Origin: an uncultured Lachnospiraceae bacterium | Lineage (GTDB): Bacteria; Bacillota; Clostridia; Lachnospirales; Lachnospiraceae | DNA length: 64,000 bases | Assembly (NCBI GenBank): GCA_947167135.1 | Contig: CAMVGV010000001.1 | Span: 47,091-111,090 of the forward strand | Direction: 5' to 3' | Shown: one piece after another, positions 63,421 to 64,000 of the stretch | How positions within the stretch are numbered: position 1 is the stretch's first letter | Layout of the letters: each line of letters begins with the position of its first letter | Translations under genes and position numbers: made by a program | Notes under the pieces: generated by a model | Told to the model about the DNA's origin: nothing | Database searches by the model: none | Seen by the model: the letters and a program-made list of their open reading frames with translations, nothing else

Positions 63421-63726
63421 ATGGTACAAGGATTATTTATAAGAAGAATAAGCCGCAGACTTGCTGAGGTTGAAGTGAGCGGAAATACTTTTGAAGCCTA
63501 TATTTCTAATGGTATTGAAATGGATTTTTTGAAAAATGAGTCTGTTTGTTTCCTGCGTAAGGCAGGAAATGAAAACCGTAGATTTCCGTTTGATCTATAT
63601 TCAGTTTATGATGGCGATACCCTGGTATGTGTTGACACAAAAGAGCCGCTTCGGATTACTGAAATATGGGCATCGAATAATCTTAACAATGAGCGGAGCG
63701 AAAAGTTGTCATTTTATACTGATACA
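63421..63726 (+). pseudogene. SfsA-like protein, 3'-truncated
   Basis: The first about 100 residues (LFIRRISRRLAEVEVSGN, FPFDLYSVYDGDTLVCVDT) correspond to the OB-fold start of SfsA, a nuclease-like protein of about 230 residues. From about 63727 the same strand is antisense to a PAS-protein gene, and the frame ends by chance at 63792. The nuclease half is missing. It lies 15 bp after the AlbA_2 gene. Confidence 0.65.
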
Positions 63727-63930
63727 TCATACCGACATGTACTCTGGATGCAGATAACTTTCCTGACTTTGCTTCGGATTTATGGCCTTTAGCTGCTTTT
63801 GGTTAGGATAGTAATCAAGGAACATCTGATTTGCACCAAGAAAACGCCTGTCTTTGTCTTTCCAGAAAACACCGGCAGGAATCAGATTAAGAAAATTTTC
63901 AAGTAAGGTTTTGTCAGTAATGGCACTCAT
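63727..63930 (-). pseudogene. PAS-domain protein, N-terminal fragment
   Basis: The minus-strand frame starts at 63930 with AAGGGGAAAC upstream and gives 67 residues. LLENFLNLIPAGVFWKDKDRR and FLGANQMFLDYY form the first part of a PAS domain as found in sensor kinases and GGDEF proteins. It stops at 63727 exactly where the SfsA-like sequence on the other strand begins, so it is cut off by the same junction. The last 70 bases of the window contain no recognisable gene. Confidence 0.65.
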
Positions 63931-64000
63931 ATGTTCAGTTTCCCCTTAAAATGGGGCACAATCTATAAAAAATGATTGGCCGCTATTTCTTATGTTCTTT

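Overview
The window looks like the chromosome of an obligately anaerobic Clostridia, most likely a Lachnospiraceae (Bacillota). The reasons are a class III (anaerobic, glycyl-radical) ribonucleotide reductase, a type III glutamine synthetase, typical AGGAGG ribosome binding sites, Gram-positive envelope enzymes, and the protein families seen throughout. Assignment to a genus is not possible from this sequence alone.

Region 1 (1-34.56 kb) is ordinary core chromosome. It holds a thioesterase tail, sbcD/sbcC, a membrane protein with a CPA2 antiporter, and an envelope cluster (multidomain amidase, lipoprotein, GHL10 hydrolase, Maf, MBOAT/SGNH acylation pair, signal peptidase I). Two aminotransferases, glutamine synthetase III, an SH3-amidase and nrdD follow. 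The last part holds a hybrid histidine kinase with response regulators, mutS2, an HtrA-like pseudoprotease, a YhaM-type HD nuclease and rlmD. Its intergenic spaces carry a family of imperfect palindromes (ATCCTTCG...AGGAT and ATTCTTCG...AGAAT), partly amplified into 23-, 20- and 37-bp tandem arrays. A second palindromic element flanks hisC as an inverted repeat.

Region 2 (34.56-64 kb) is accessory DNA directly downstream of rlmD. None of the chromosomal palindromes were found in it. It opens with a SymE-like toxin gene and small orphan genes, followed by divergent XRE regulators. Next comes an IetAS-like pair (AAA+ ATPase and subtilisin-like protease, minus strand). Divergently from it runs a long plus-strand operon: small XRE regulator, SNF2-type helicase, two DUF1156 methyltransferase-like proteins in tandem, a HEPN(Swt1-like)-DUF499 P-loop protein, an unknown 369-aa protein, a zinc-ribbon/hydrophobic small protein and a DUF4238 protein. 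The XRE genes, the IetAS promoter and the operon promoter share a GGTTACA-type operator, so the parts look co-regulated. This is the best candidate for a defence system in the window, and one DUF1156 paralogue has lost its DPPY catalytic motif.

Region 3 (55.6-64 kb) is a scrap yard of recombination products: a headless phage-type DNA polymerase abutting a headless Upf1/NAM7-like helicase, a GNAT/GyrI composite pseudogene, intact radical-SAM, GNAT-YoaP and TfoX-N genes, an ISL3 insertion sequence, an AlbA_2 regulator with its own palindromic operator, and an SfsA fragment abutting a PAS-protein fragment. No integrase, tRNA, rRNA or CRISPR array was found.
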